Counted from the stretch's first letter, positions 27,860 through 36,898 are shown. The stretch: DNA of 64,000 nucleotides from Paenirhodobacter populi (GCF_004022215.1 NZ_SAUZ01000002.1:186001-250000); one strand, 5' to 3'. Notes: generated by a model from the letters alone, not told the origin. A program made the numbers and translations.

Positions 27860-28768
27860 ATGGGACAAGTCGCTGACGGAGCAAGCTCCGCCACCGCGCC
27901 CTCGTCGGACCTCGACGCGGGCGACAGTTCATCCGAACCTCACTCGCGTGGGTTCATCGGACGCATTCTTGGCGCCTTGGGCGCCTCTTCCCTTGCGGAT
28001 AATGATTCGGCGGAACCCGACCCATCGGCGCAGAGCGCGCGGGTGACGGGCCATCCCGGCCTTGGCAACCTGCGGCATATGCGCGTGGGCGATGTTGCCG
28101 TGCCGAAGGTCGAGATCGTCGCCGTTCCCGTCACCATCACTCGGGACGAGCTGGTCGAGGTCTTCCGCAACGAGGGGTATTCGCGCCTGCCGGTTTTCAA
28201 GGGTACGCTGGATACGCCGCTGGGTCTGGTTCACCTCAAGGATCTGGCGCTGGAATACGGCTTCGGCAATCCCGGGGGCCGGTTCTCGGTGCGCAAGCTG
28301 CTGCGGCCGCTGCTTTACGTGCCGCCGTCGATGCCGATCGGGGTGCTTTTGCAAAAGATGCAGGTGCAGCGCATCCACATGGCGCTGGTGATCGACGAAT
28401 ACGGCGGGGTCGACGGGCTCGTGACGCTGGAGGACCTGATCGAACAGGTCATCGGCGAGATCGAGGACGAACACGACGAGGCCGAGGGCGGTTACTGGAA
28501 GCTTGAAAAGCCCGGCCAATGGGTGGTGCAGGCGCGCGCCCCGGTCAAGGATTTCGAGGCCGAGATCGGCATGGCGCTGGCCGAACCCGAGGAAGAGCAG
28601 GAAATCGATTCGATGGGCGGGCTCGTCTTCATGCAGATCGGCCGCGTTCCCGCGCGGGGCGAGGTGATCAAGGGCGAGAACGGCGTCGAATACGAAATCA
28701 TCGACGCCGATCCGCGCCGGATCAAGCGCATGCGGGTGCGTCTGCCCGGCGTCGCCCCGGCCGAGTGA
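27860..28768 (+). CDS. CorC/HlyC-type protein with CBS pair
   Basis: Cytoplasmic protein of the CorC/hemolysin C group: an acidic, Ser-rich head, two CBS domains (about residues 70-190; SRLPVFKGTLDTPLGLVHLK, then VIDEYGGVDGLVTLEDLIEQ) and a C-terminal CorC_HlyC domain. The DUF21 membrane domain of full CNNM proteins is absent. Roles in magnesium/cobalt efflux are proposed for the family. ATG 27860 follows AAAGGA closely; a GTG at 27842 is the alternative. The position between ybeY and lnt is the standard order. Confidence 0.85.
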   Translation: MGQVADGASSATAPSSDLDAGDSSSEPHSRGFIGRILGALGASSLADNDSAEPDPSAQSARVTGHPGLGNLRHMRVGDVAVPKVEIVAVPVTITRDELVEVFRNEGYSRLPVFKGTLDTPLGLVHLKDLALEYGFGNPGGRFSVRKLLRPLLYVPPSMPIGVLLQKMQVQRIHMALVIDEYGGVDGLVTLEDLIEQVIGEIEDEHDEAEGGYWKLEKPGQWVVQARAPVKDFEAEIGMALAEPEEEQEIDSMGGLVFMQIGRVPARGEVIKGENGVEYEIIDADPRRIKRMRVRLPGVAPAE

Positions 28769-28780
28769 CCGCGTGAACGC

Positions 28781-30301
28781 ATGAAACTGCGGCTGCCCCC
28801 ATTCCTGCGCATGCGTCCGCGATGGACCGTGCTTTCGGGGGCGGCCGCGCTTGGCGCCGTTGCGGCACTGGGGCAGGCGCCCTTTGGCCTCTGGTTTCTG
28901 GCGCTTCCGGCGCTGAGCGGGCTGATCGCGCTGGCCGCGCGGTCCCGCGCGGGCTGGACGGGCTTTGCGGGCGGCTTCGGCTATGCGCTCGTCGCCATGT
29001 TCTGGATCGTCGAGCCGTTCATGGTGGAACCCGAGATCTACGGCTGGATGGCCCCCTTCGCGCTGGTGCTGATGGCGGCGGGGATGGGGCTGTTCTGGGC
29101 GCTTGGCTGCGGTCTGGGCGCGCGGTTCGTGCGCGGTCCCGCGGGGATCGCGGTGGGACTGGCGGCGATGGATGCGCTGCGGTCCTATGTCTTCACCGGC
29201 TTTCCCTGGGTTCTGTTCGGCCATATCTGGATCGGCACGCCGGTCGCGCAGCTTGCCGCATGGATCGGGCCGATCGGGCTGAGCCTGCTGACGCTGGCGC
29301 TGGCCGCGCTGCCATGGGTTCTGGGGCGCAGGGCGGGGACGGGGCTGGCGGTTCTGGTTCTGGCCGGAGCATGGGGCACAGGTGCGCTGCGGCTGGCGGC
29401 GCCCGAGGCTCCGCGTCCCGATCCCGTGCATCTGCGGCTGGTGCAGCCCGATGCGACGCAGGCGCTGAAATGGGATCCGGACCATCAGCTTGAATTCTTC
29501 TACCGCCATCTCGACCTGACGGCGCAGGATCCGGCCCCCGGCCAGCCGCGCCCCGATCTGGTGATCTGGCCGGAAACGGCGGTGCCCTTCCTTCTCAACC
29601 GCGCCGGACAAGGGATTGAGATGATTGCGAATGCCGCGCAGGGCGCACCTGTCGCCCTTGGCATCCAGCGATCCGAGGACATGCGCTATTTCAACAGCCT
29701 CGCGGTGATCGGGCCGGATGCGCGGATCGAGGATGTCTACGACAAGGTGCATCTGGTGCCCTTCGGCGAATATATCCCCTATGGCGATCTGATGGCCAAG
29801 ATCGGCATCGGCGCCTTTGCCGCGCAGCAGGGCAACGGCTATACGCCGGGCAAGGCGGAAACCCTGCTGGATCTTGGCCGGCTTGGCCGGGTCGCGCCGC
29901 TGATCTGCTATGAATCGATCTTTCCGCAGGATATCCGGCGGGTGCCCGGGCGGCCCGACTGGATCATGCTGGTGACGAACGACGCCTGGTTCGGCAATAT
30001 CTCGGGTCCGTGGCAGCATCTGGCGCAGGCGCGGCTGATCGCCATCGAATTCGGCCTGCCGGTGGCGCGGGCGGCGAATACCGGCGTCAGCGCGATGATC
30101 GACGCCAAGGGGCGCGTGACGGCGGAACTGGGGATGAACCGGCAGGGCGTGATCGACGCCGTGCTGCCACCCTCGCTGCCCGAAACGCTTTACGCGCGGA
30201 CCGGCGACTGGCCCGCCATCGTGCTGATCGCATTCCTCGCCTGCGCAATTCCGTCATTCAGGCGCAACAATCGCGTTGACCGCGTGTCCGGGCGGGTCTA
30301 G
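28781..30301 (+). CDS. lnt: Apolipoprotein N-acyltransferase
   Basis: Inner-membrane enzyme that adds the third acyl chain to lipoproteins. Several transmembrane helices fill residues 1-200 and the nitrilase-like catalytic domain follows, with the Glu-Lys-Cys triad visible in VIWPETAVPF, KVHLVPFGEYIP and APLICYESIFP. 506 residues is normal. The gap to the preceding gene is 12 bases. Its stop codon TAG forms part of the predicted -10 element of metK. Confidence 0.93.
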   Translation: MKLRLPPFLRMRPRWTVLSGAAALGAVAALGQAPFGLWFLALPALSGLIALAARSRAGWTGFAGGFGYALVAMFWIVEPFMVEPEIYGWMAPFALVLMAAGMGLFWALGCGLGARFVRGPAGIAVGLAAMDALRSYVFTGFPWVLFGHIWIGTPVAQLAAWIGPIGLSLLTLALAALPWVLGRRAGTGLAVLVLAGAWGTGALRLAAPEAPRPDPVHLRLVQPDATQALKWDPDHQLEFFYRHLDLTAQDPAPGQPRPDLVIWPETAVPFLLNRAGQGIEMIANAAQGAPVALGIQRSEDMRYFNSLAVIGPDARIEDVYDKVHLVPFGEYIPYGDLMAKIGIGAFAAQQGNGYTPGKAETLLDLGRLGRVAPLICYESIFPQDIRRVPGRPDWIMLVTNDAWFGNISGPWQHLAQARLIAIEFGLPVARAANTGVSAMIDAKGRVTAELGMNRQGVIDAVLPPSLPETLYARTGDWPAIVLIAFLACAIPSFRRNNRVDRVSGRV

Positions 30302-30304
30302 CAA
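30276..30304 (+). promoter_or_regulatory. metK promoter overlapping the lnt stop codon
   Basis: TTGACC (30276-30281), a 17-base spacer and TAGCAA (30299-30304). Transcription should start near 30311, directly in front of the riboswitch, so metK has its own promoter inside the lnt 3' end. Confidence 0.6.
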
Positions 30305-30305
30305 A

Positions 30306-30358
30306 GGTTCAACCGTCCCAACGGCTTCCTGACGGGACGGGGGTAGAACCAATGGAGC
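30306..30358 (+). promoter_or_regulatory. SAM/SAH riboswitch of metK
   Basis: P1 stem CCGTCCC (30313-30319) / GGGACGG (30334-30340) encloses the loop AACGGCTTCCTGAC; the 3' part CAATGGAGCA can form the H-type pseudoknot through GGAGC with GCTTC, hiding the GGAG Shine-Dalgarno sequence. An outer GGTTC/GAACC pairing is also possible. These blocks match the small SAM/SAH riboswitch class described upstream of metK in Rhodobacterales. Bound ligand would block translation of metK. Confidence 0.92.
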
Positions 30359-30365
30359 ACTCCCC

Positions 30366-31532
30366 ATGTCCCGACAGAACTATGTTTTCACCTCCGAATC
30401 CGTTTCGGAAGGGCACCCCGACAAGGTCTGCGACCGGATCTCGGATGCCGTTCTGGACGCGCTGATCGCCGAGGAACCCAATGCCCGCGTTGCCTGCGAA
30501 ACCTTCGCCACGACCAATCAGGTCGTCGTCGGGGGGGAGGTCGGCCTGTCGGACAAGGCAAAGCTTGACGATTTCCTGCACCACGTCGATGGCATCGTGC
30601 GCGATTGCGTGCGCGACATCGGCTATGAACAGGAACATTTCCACTGGAAGACGCTGAAGTTCAGCAACTACCTGCACGCCCAATCCGCCCATATCAGCCA
30701 GGGCGTCGACAAGGACGGGGCGGGCGATCAGGGCATCATGTTCGGCTATGCGACGGACGAGACGCCCGAGCTGATGCCCGCGCCGATCCTTTACGCCCAT
30801 GCGATCCTGCGCCGTCTGGCCGAGGTGCGCAAATCCGGGCAGGAACCCACGCTCGGCCCCGATGCCAAGTCGCAGCTTTCGGTGCGGTATGAGGGCGGCA
30901 AGCCCGTGGGCGTGACCTCGATCGTGCTCTCGACGCAGCACAAGTTCGAAAGCCAGACCTCGGCCGATATCCGTGCGATCGTCGAACCCTATATCCGCGA
31001 AACGCTGCCCGAGGGCTGGATCACCGACAAGACCGAATGGTGGGTGAACCCGACCGGCACCTTCGTCATCGGTGGCCCGGATGGCGATGCGGGGCTGACC
31101 GGGCGCAAGATCATCGTCGACACCTACGGCGGCGCGGCTCCGCATGGCGGTGGTGCCTTCTCCGGCAAGGATCCGACCAAGGTGGACCGCTCGGCGGCCT
31201 ATGCGGCGCGCTATCTGGCGAAGAACGTGGTGGCGGCCGGGCTGGCGAAGCGCTGCCTCATTCAGGTCAGCTATGCGATCGGCGTGGCGAAGCCGCTGTC
31301 GATCTATGTCGACACCTACGGCACCGGCACCGTCCCGGATGAGGAAATCGAGCGGATCGTCGGCCAGTGCATGGACCTGACGCCGCGCGGCATCCGCACC
31401 CATCTGGACCTGAACAAGCCGATCTATGCCCGGACCTCGGCCTATGGCCATTTCGGCCGCGCGCCGGAGGCCGATGGCGGCTTCAGTTGGGAACGGACGG
31501 ACTTGACGGATACGTTGAAGAACGCTCTATAA
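30366..31532 (+). CDS. metK: S-adenosylmethionine synthetase
   Basis: Makes SAM from methionine and ATP. The N-terminal [35 protein letters not shown] and [20 protein letters not shown] are the nucleotide and methionine-site signatures; 388 residues is normal. The start ATG 30366 sits 10 bases after GGAG, which the riboswitch controls. trmB, which often follows metK in alphaproteobacteria, is not here; a hairpin terminator and convergent genes follow. Confidence 0.97.
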   Translation: MSRQNYVFTSESVSEGHPDKVCDRISDAVLDALIAEEPNARVACETFATTNQVVVGGEVGLSDKAKLDDFLHHVDGIVRDCVRDIGYEQEHFHWKTLKFSNYLHAQSAHISQGVDKDGAGDQGIMFGYATDETPELMPAPILYAHAILRRLAEVRKSGQEPTLGPDAKSQLSVRYEGGKPVGVTSIVLSTQHKFESQTSADIRAIVEPYIRETLPEGWITDKTEWWVNPTGTFVIGGPDGDAGLTGRKIIVDTYGGAAPHGGGAFSGKDPTKVDRSAAYAARYLAKNVVAAGLAKRCLIQVSYAIGVAKPLSIYVDTYGTGTVPDEEIERIVGQCMDLTPRGIRTHLDLNKPIYARTSAYGHFGRAPEADGGFSWERTDLTDTLKNAL

Positions 31533-31537
31533 GGCAT

Positions 31538-31568
31538 TGAAACGGGGCCGAAAGACCCCATTTCATTT
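31538..31568 (+). terminator. Probable terminator between metK and the DUF6869 gene
   Basis: TGAAA-c-GGGG-ccgaaaga-CCCC-a-TTTCA followed by TTT. The stem lies between convergent genes and could serve both strands. Confidence 0.65.
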
Positions 31569-32034
31569 ACGCGGGCGGCAGTGGACCGCCAAGATCCAGC
31601 CCCTGATCCACCGCACCGATCCGGGCGGTGTCGATCCGCTGGCGGATGCCTTCATCCGCGATATCCTGCGTCCAGACCCCGGTCAGCGCATAGCGGATCC
31701 GGGGCGAGCGGCGGGCCTGTTCCTCCAGCCGGTCGATGACCGCGGCGCCGTGCTTCATCAGCAGATCCTCCAGCGGCCCGGCGGCGATCAGCCCGACCTG
31801 CCAGGCGTTTTCCGCCTTGCGCAGGGCGCGCAGGACAAAGGCCAAGAGCACTTCGGGATGGGCATCCAGCTCGAACACGCACAGATCCGACCAGGCCATT
31901 TCCTCGGGGTCGCCGTCATCCGTCCGATGGTCGGCCAGCCAGAGATCCGCCAGCGCCTCGACGGTATGGATGTCCTGCGGCGGCGAGGCGGCCTCGCACA
32001 GCCGGGTGATCAGATCCGGGGGAAGCGGCGTCAT
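31567..32034 (-). CDS. DUF6869-like protein
   Basis: A 155-residue acidic soluble protein: MTPLPPDLITRLCEAASPPQ, WLADHRTDDGD, ELDAHPEVLLAFVLRALRKA, LIAAGPLEDLLMKHG and YALTGVWTQD. The blocks resemble DUF6869 proteins; the match is from memory of the pattern and no function is known. The frame is open much further upstream, but 32034 is the ATG that begins the conserved part and lies 37 bases after the IalB-like gene, so the two may be cotranscribed. Confidence 0.6.
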   Translation of the reverse strand: MTPLPPDLITRLCEAASPPQDIHTVEALADLWLADHRTDDGDPEEMAWSDLCVFELDAHPEVLLAFVLRALRKAENAWQVGLIAAGPLEDLLMKHGAAVIDRLEEQARRSPRIRYALTGVWTQDIADEGIRQRIDTARIGAVDQGLDLGGPLPPA

Positions 32035-32071
32035 GCGCGCGATCCCCGAAGCGCGGCGGCGCGGGCGGCGA

Positions 32072-32602
32072 TCATTTCGCCACCGCCTCGGTCTTTGCCC
32101 TTTCGGTGAGCGTGCCGATGACCGAGGACAGACCGTCGGTCGGGATGTCGATGCTGAACTGCTGCGGATTGTTCTGCGCGAAGAACAGCAGCTCGACCTT
32201 GTCCGCGGTCTGCACCGCGGCGAATTGTTCGGGGGTCGGTTCGGCGACGGCGCGGCATCCGTCGGGCAGGCAGACCTCATAGGCGACATTGACCGTCTGA
32301 TCGCCATAGACCAGCCGGGCGCCGGGCTTGATCGCCGAGCCGAGCGGCAGCACCGCACCCAGAATACCGCCGCCATCCGGTTTCACCCCGACCACCAGGA
32401 CGCCAAGGATCTGCTGCTGCTGCGCGCCCGTGGGGGAGGGTTGCTCCGACGGGCGGGTGACGACACGGGTGGCGAAACAGCCGCCGGGGATGCAGCTGGT
32501 CTGCCAGTCCTGCGCGGTCGTGTTGTCGGTCTGCGCCAGTGCCGGCGTCAGCCAGAGGCCGGACAGCGCGGCGCCGAGCGCGAGAATCTTGGCGGTGGTC
32601 AT
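32072..32602 (-). CDS. Invasion-associated locus B (IalB) family periplasmic protein
   Basis: A 176-residue exported protein. A signal peptide is clear (residues 1-23, ALSGLWLTPALAQ), followed by the IalB domain with two Cys pairs (CIPGGC, CLPDGC). The family is named from Bartonella, but is widespread in free-living alphaproteobacteria and its role there is not established. GAGGAG precedes ATG 32602. It is read away from prfC, with a structured element between them. Confidence 0.8.
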   Translation of the reverse strand: MTTAKILALGAALSGLWLTPALAQTDNTTAQDWQTSCIPGGCFATRVVTRPSEQPSPTGAQQQQILGVLVVGVKPDGGGILGAVLPLGSAIKPGARLVYGDQTVNVAYEVCLPDGCRAVAEPTPEQFAAVQTADKVELLFFAQNNPQQFSIDIPTDGLSSVIGTLTERAKTEAVAK

Positions 32603-32740
32603 GGTCGAACTCCTCGTTCGCAACGGGGCAGGGGCGGAGTGTCCCGGCTTGCCTGCGGCGGATCATGCCCGCCCGTGCCGTCCGGCGCAAGGCCGGGTCA
32701 CACAGGGTTCAGGGGCAGCGCAAGATCACTCCCGTGCCAT

Positions 32741-32840
32741 CATTTTTCAATGAATATCCCGGGATGAGGCGGATCAGACATCCTGCCCGTGGAAGGATGT
32801 CCCGCCGAATGCCCGGCACGGGCGAGGGGGCGGCGCCCCC
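32741..32840 (-). repeat. Structured element, copy 4, with inserted hairpin
   Basis: Plus-strand order: inverted conserved box TGAATATCCCGGGATGA, then an insert whose arms ACATCCT / AGGATGT (32777-32800) pair perfectly inside GGCGG/CCGCC, then hairpin GCCCG-gca-CGGGC (32811-32823) and palindrome GGGGGCGGCGCCCCC (32826-32840). It fills the gap between prfC and the IalB-like gene. Confidence 0.8.
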
Positions 32841-32871
32841 TATCCACCCGCGCATTGTTCAGGGATTGGCC

Positions 32872-34467
32872 CTATTGCAGCATTTCCTTGGTCGCGCTCA
32901 GCTTCACGCCTTCATAATCGCGCAGGACCCGGTCGATGTCCCATTGCAGGCGGGTCAGGAAAACCGTGTCGCCGTCATTGTCGATGGCGATGTGCTGCTT
33001 GTTGGCGTTGACCATCTTTTCGACCAGATCCTTCGGTCCATGCACCCAGCGGGCCGAGGTGAACTGCGAGGGTTCGAACCGCACGGGGATGCCGTATTCG
33101 ATCTCGATCCGGCTGGCGAGAACCTCGAATTGCAGCGCGCCGACGACACCGACGATGAAGCCCGAGCCGATGGCGGGTTTGAACACCTTGGCGGCGCCCT
33201 CCTCGGCGAATTGCATCAGCGCCTTTTCCAGATGCTTGGCCTTCATCGGGTCGGTCGCGCGCACCGATTGCAGCAGTTCCGGCGCGAAAGAGGGGATACC
33301 GGTGAAGCGCAGCACCTCGCCTTCGGTCAACGCGTCGCCGATGCGGAGCTGGCCGTGGTTCGGGATGCCGATGATGTCGCCCGCCCAGGCCTCTTCCGCC
33401 AGTTCGCGGTCGGAGGCGAGGAACAGCACCGGGCTGGTGATCGACATCGGCTTTTTCGAGCGCACATGCAGCAGCTTCATGCCCCGTTCGAAATGGCCCG
33501 AGGCGAGCCGGACGAAGGCCACCCGGTCGCGGTGCTTCGGGTCCATGTTCGCCTGCACCTTGAAGACGAAGCCGGTGACGGCCTTTTCCTGCGGGTAGAC
33601 GACGCGCTCGGCGGCGGGCTGGGGCTGCGGCTCGGGGCCGTATTTGCCGATGCCGTCCATCAGCTCCTTCACGCCGAAGGAATTGATCGCCGAGCCGAAC
33701 CAGATCGGCGTCATCGACCCTTCGAGGAAGCGGTCGCGGTCGAGCGCGGGCAGCAATTCGCGCGCCATCGCCACTTCTTCGCGCAGCTTCGCCAGCAGAT
33801 CGGCCGGGATGTGGGTTTCCAGCAGCGGATCGTCGAGGCCCCTGATTTCCACCGATTCCGCCACGCGGTTGCGGTCGGCGCGGTCCATCAGTTCCAGCCG
33901 GTCGTTCAGCAGGTCGTAACAGCCAAGGAATTCGCGCCCCGAGCCGATCGGCCAGCTTGCGGGCGACACGTCGATGGCGAGGTTTTCCTGAATCTCGTCG
34001 ATGATCTCGAACGTGTCGCGCGCCTCACGGTCCATCTTGTTGCAGAAGGTCACGATCGGCAGGTCGCGCAGGCGGCAGACCTCGAACAGCTTGCGGGTCT
34101 GGCTTTCGACGCCCTTGGCCCCGTCGATCACCATCACCGCGGTGTCGACGGCGGTGAGTGTGCGGTAAGTGTCCTCGGAGAAGTCCGAGTGGCCGGGCGT
34201 GTCGACGAGGTTGAAGCGGTATTCCCGGAAGTCGAACGACATCGCCGAGGCCGAGACCGAGATACCCCGGTCCTGCTCCAGCTTCATGAAGTCCGAGCGC
34301 GTGCGCCGCGCCTCGCCCTTCGCCCGGACCTGACCGGCCATCTGGATCGCGCCGCCGAAAAGCAGGAACTTTTCGGTCAGCGTGGTCTTGCCGGCGTCCG
34401 GGTGCGCGATGATCGCGAAGGTCCGGCGGCGTGCGATTTCGGGCGGAAGGGGGGCAGCGTTTGTCAT
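32872..34467 (-). CDS. prfC: Peptide chain release factor 3
   Basis: GTPase that recycles RF1/RF2 from the ribosome. G1 AHPDAGKTTLTEK, G3 DTPGHSDFSEDTYR and G4 CNKMDREA are intact, with the RF3-specific C-terminal domain. 531 residues is normal. The ATG at 34467 (MTNAAPLPPEIARRRTF) is chosen; residues before it in the open frame are not family-like. It stands between recJ and the IalB gene on the minus strand, bounded by structured elements on both sides. Confidence 0.95.
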   Translation of the reverse strand: MTNAAPLPPEIARRRTFAIIAHPDAGKTTLTEKFLLFGGAIQMAGQVRAKGEARRTRSDFMKLEQDRGISVSASAMSFDFREYRFNLVDTPGHSDFSEDTYRTLTAVDTAVMVIDGAKGVESQTRKLFEVCRLRDLPIVTFCNKMDREARDTFEIIDEIQENLAIDVSPASWPIGSGREFLGCYDLLNDRLELMDRADRNRVAESVEIRGLDDPLLETHIPADLLAKLREEVAMARELLPALDRDRFLEGSMTPIWFGSAINSFGVKELMDGIGKYGPEPQPQPAAERVVYPQEKAVTGFVFKVQANMDPKHRDRVAFVRLASGHFERGMKLLHVRSKKPMSITSPVLFLASDRELAEEAWAGDIIGIPNHGQLRIGDALTEGEVLRFTGIPSFAPELLQSVRATDPMKAKHLEKALMQFAEEGAAKVFKPAIGSGFIVGVVGALQFEVLASRIEIEYGIPVRFEPSQFTSARWVHGPKDLVEKMVNANKQHIAIDNDGDTVFLTRLQWDIDRVLRDYEGVKLSATKEMLQ

Positions 34468-34534
34468 GGCCAGCGCTTTAGCCTGCGGGCGGGCGTTCGG
34501 CAATGGGGTTGGTCCGGTGGTGAGGGCGGGAAGC

Positions 34535-34618
34535 GGGGGGCGCTGCCCCCCGGTCCGGCGGTGGTTCCTGTGGCGCGGCGCCGCCTGCCCCCCGGGATAT
34601 TTATGGAAAAACGACGGA
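34535..34618 (+). repeat. Structured intergenic element, copy 5
   Basis: GGGGGGCGCTGCCCCCC (34535-34551), an enlarged second stem GGCGG (34557-34561) / CCGCC (34581-34585), then GCCCCCCGGGATATTT and ATGGAAAAACGACGG. Orientation is opposite to the flanking genes prfC and recJ. Confidence 0.75.
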
Positions 34619-34654
34619 CAGGGAGCGGGCAGGCGACAGAGGAGCTGGCAGCAG

Positions 34655-34752
34655 GCGCGATCAGATTGGGGGGAGACCGGATCGCGCGCCGTGGGATGAC
34701 GTTCCGGCGCGGTCAGGCTGGCGCGCGCGATCAGATTGGGGCGCGGTCAGGC
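34655..34752 (+). repeat. Local direct repeats at the recJ 3' end
   Basis: GCGCGATCAGATTGGGG occurs at 34655-34671 and 34725-34741, 70 bases apart; GGCGCGGTCAGGC occurs at 34706-34718 and 34740-34752. The last copy contains the recJ stop codon (TCA at 34747-34749 on plus). It looks like a small duplication with rearrangement. Confidence 0.75.
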
Positions 34753-36489
34753 GCGGGCGGCGTCGTCGAGGCGCAGCTGCGCCTTGCGCCGTCCGCCCCA
34801 GGTGTTGATCTCGAGCTTGCCGGCGAGATGGAAGCGGGTGGCGCCGCCTTCGGTCAATGCCGGGCCGAGGGGGCCGTCGAAGGCGCCGAAGGCCACCGCC
34901 TCGATCCGCGCGCCCATGCCGTCGCCGAGGTTGAAGCGCAGGTGGCTTTTGCCGATCCGGCGCGCGCCGGTGATCTCCATCGCCGCGAAGGCGAAACGCG
35001 GCGCAGGAGCGCCTTGGCCGAAGGGGCCGGCGCGTTCCAGATCCTCGATCAGTTCGGGGCGGACGGCGCCGGGCATCAGCAGTCCGTCGAGCCGCAGGTC
35101 GCGCGGGCCGTCGATCCCCGCGCCCTGTTTCGCCAGAAGCTCGGCGAGGCGGGCCATCGCGGGTTCGATCTTGTCGGCCTCGACCGTCAGGCCCGCCGCC
35201 ATCTTGTGGCCGCCGCCTTTGAGGAGCAGCCCCTCGGCCGCGACGCGATGGACGGCGGCGCCGAGGTCCACCCCGGCGACGGAACGCGCGGAGCCCTTGC
35301 CGATGCCGTTTTCCACGCCGATCACCACGGCGGGGCGGTTCGTCGCCTCTTTCATCCGGGCGGCGACGATGCCGACGACACCCGGATGCCAGCCGTTCCC
35401 CGCCGCCCAGACGAGGGGGGCTTCAAATCCGCGGGCCTCGGCCTGCGCAAGGGCTGCGTCGCGGACGCGGTTCTCGATCTCGCGCCGTTCGGAATTGAGC
35501 TGGTCGAGCCGGGCGGCGATGGCCTCGGCCTCGGCCCGGTCGGCGGTGGCAAGCAGCCGCGCGCCCAGATCCGCGGCACCGATCCGGCCGCCCGCGTTCA
35601 CGCGGGGGCCGAGCACGAAGCCCAGATGATAGGCGCTTGGCGCCGCGTCGAGCCGCGAGACATCGGACAGCGCCACCAGCCCCGGCCGTTCGCGCCGCGC
35701 CATGATCTTCAGCCCCTGCCGCACCAGCGCCCGGTTCACCCCGACAAGCGGCGCCACATCGGCCACCGTCGCCAGCGCCACGAGGTCCAGAAGCGCCATC
35801 AGATCGGGGCCGCGCACGCCATCGGCACGCATCTGCCGGTTCGCCTCGACCAGCATCAGGAAGACCACGGAGGCCGCGCAGAGAAAGCCCAGATCGCCGG
35901 TTTCGTCCTGCCGGTTCGGATTCACCACGGCCAGCGCCTCGGGCAGCGTCTCGGCGCCCAGGTGATGGTCGAGGATCACCACATCCGCGGGCTTCGCCGC
36001 CGCCACGGGCTCAAAGCTGAGCGTGCCGCAGTCGACGCAGACGATCAGGTTGTGGTCGCGCGCCAGCGCCTGCATCGCGGGCACGTTCGGGCCGTAGCCC
36101 TCATCGATCCGGTCGGGGATGTAGAGCGTCGCCTGCCGCCCCATGGCGCGCAGCCAGCTGAGCAGCAGCGCCGCCGACGATCCGCCATCCACGTCGTAAT
36201 CGGCGAAGACGGCGATCCTTTCGTTCGACTTCACCGCCTTGACGAAGCGCGCGGCGGCCTTTTCCATATCCTTCAGCCGGTGCGGGTCGGGCAGAAGCTC
36301 GCGCAGCGTGGGTTCGAGGAAACCGGTCGCCTCTTCGGGCGCGACCCCGCGCGCGACCAGCACGCGGGCAAGCGGCAGGGGCAGGCGGGTGTCGCGGGCC
36401 ATCGCCTCGGCCAGCCGGTCGGCCTCGGCCGAGGGGCCGGTCCAGCGCCGGCCGGTCAGCGATTGTTCGACATCGAGGAAAGCATTCAT
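34747..36489 (-). CDS. recJ: Single-stranded-DNA-specific exonuclease RecJ
   Basis: 5'-3' ssDNA exonuclease of recombination and mismatch repair. DHH motifs AVFADYDVDG, VDCG and ILDHHLGA, then the DHHA1 motif GGGHKMAAGLTV and an OB-fold tail. 580 residues is in the family range. GGAGG lies 5-6 bases before ATG 36489. The last residues lie in locally duplicated sequence, which may have changed the extreme C-terminus. Confidence 0.94.
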   Translation of the reverse strand: MNAFLDVEQSLTGRRWTGPSAEADRLAEAMARDTRLPLPLARVLVARGVAPEEATGFLEPTLRELLPDPHRLKDMEKAAARFVKAVKSNERIAVFADYDVDGGSSAALLLSWLRAMGRQATLYIPDRIDEGYGPNVPAMQALARDHNLIVCVDCGTLSFEPVAAAKPADVVILDHHLGAETLPEALAVVNPNRQDETGDLGFLCAASVVFLMLVEANRQMRADGVRGPDLMALLDLVALATVADVAPLVGVNRALVRQGLKIMARRERPGLVALSDVSRLDAAPSAYHLGFVLGPRVNAGGRIGAADLGARLLATADRAEAEAIAARLDQLNSERREIENRVRDAALAQAEARGFEAPLVWAAGNGWHPGVVGIVAARMKEATNRPAVVIGVENGIGKGSARSVAGVDLGAAVHRVAAEGLLLKGGGHKMAAGLTVEADKIEPAMARLAELLAKQGAGIDGPRDLRLDGLLMPGAVRPELIEDLERAGPFGQGAPAPRFAFAAMEITGARRIGKSHLRFNLGDGMGARIEAVAFGAFDGPLGPALTEGGATRFHLAGKLEINTWGGRRKAQLRLDDAARA

Positions 36490-36592
36490 GCCGCCTCCTT
36501 AATCGAACGGAACGCCTGCCGCCACCCATTTGCGCGGCCTCTGGCAAGTCGCGCGTCCTGCCCCTATGCTCCGCCCGAAACCGGAGCCCGCC

Positions 36593-36808
36593 ATGACCCG
36601 ATCGCACCTGTGCCTTGCCCTTCTGTTGCCCCTGTCGGGGGCGGTCCTTGCCGGTTGCGGGGGCGGCGGGGAGTATCCCGCGCTGGTGCCGATGCAGGAT
36701 ATCCTGCAAGACGATGCGCAGGTCGACCCCGATCCCGCGCCCGAGTTGCAGGCACGGGCGGCGGCGCTTGGCGCGCGGGCGGATGCGCTGCGCCGGGCGG
36801 AGCCTTGA
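36593..36808 (+). CDS. Small lipoprotein
   Basis: A 71-residue protein with a lipoprotein signal: MTRSHLCLALLLPLSGAVLA followed by the lipobox Cys (LAGC) and GGGGEY. The rest is short, Asp/Pro/Ala-rich and probably helical (APELQARAAALGARADALRR). GGAG precedes ATG 36593. Function is unknown. It is divergent from recJ and lies just before hom, whose promoter appears to follow its stop codon. Confidence 0.7.
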   Translation: MTRSHLCLALLLPLSGAVLAGCGGGGEYPALVPMQDILQDDAQVDPDPAPELQARAAALGARADALRRAEP

Positions 36809-36835
36809 GCATCGCACTTTCGCGCCGCGCCGCCG

Positions 36836-36864
36836 TTGCAAGCCGCGCGCCTTCGGGCTAACAG
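36836..36864 (+). promoter_or_regulatory. Predicted hom promoter
   Basis: TTGCAA (36836-36841), a 17-base spacer and TAACAG (36859-36864), 35 bases before the hom start codon. Confidence 0.5.
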
Positions 36865-36898
36865 GGCGCGAGTTCTGACCCCTGTCCATGAGGTTTCC

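Noticed and set aside
33080-33089. GGTTCGAACC resembling a tRNA T-loop
   Set aside because: It lies inside prfC coding sequence and no cloverleaf can be drawn around it.
32539-36861. Open frame of 1440 codons on the plus strand across prfC and recJ
   Set aside because: Antisense to two well-supported genes; composition and lack of domains mark it as a shadow frame.
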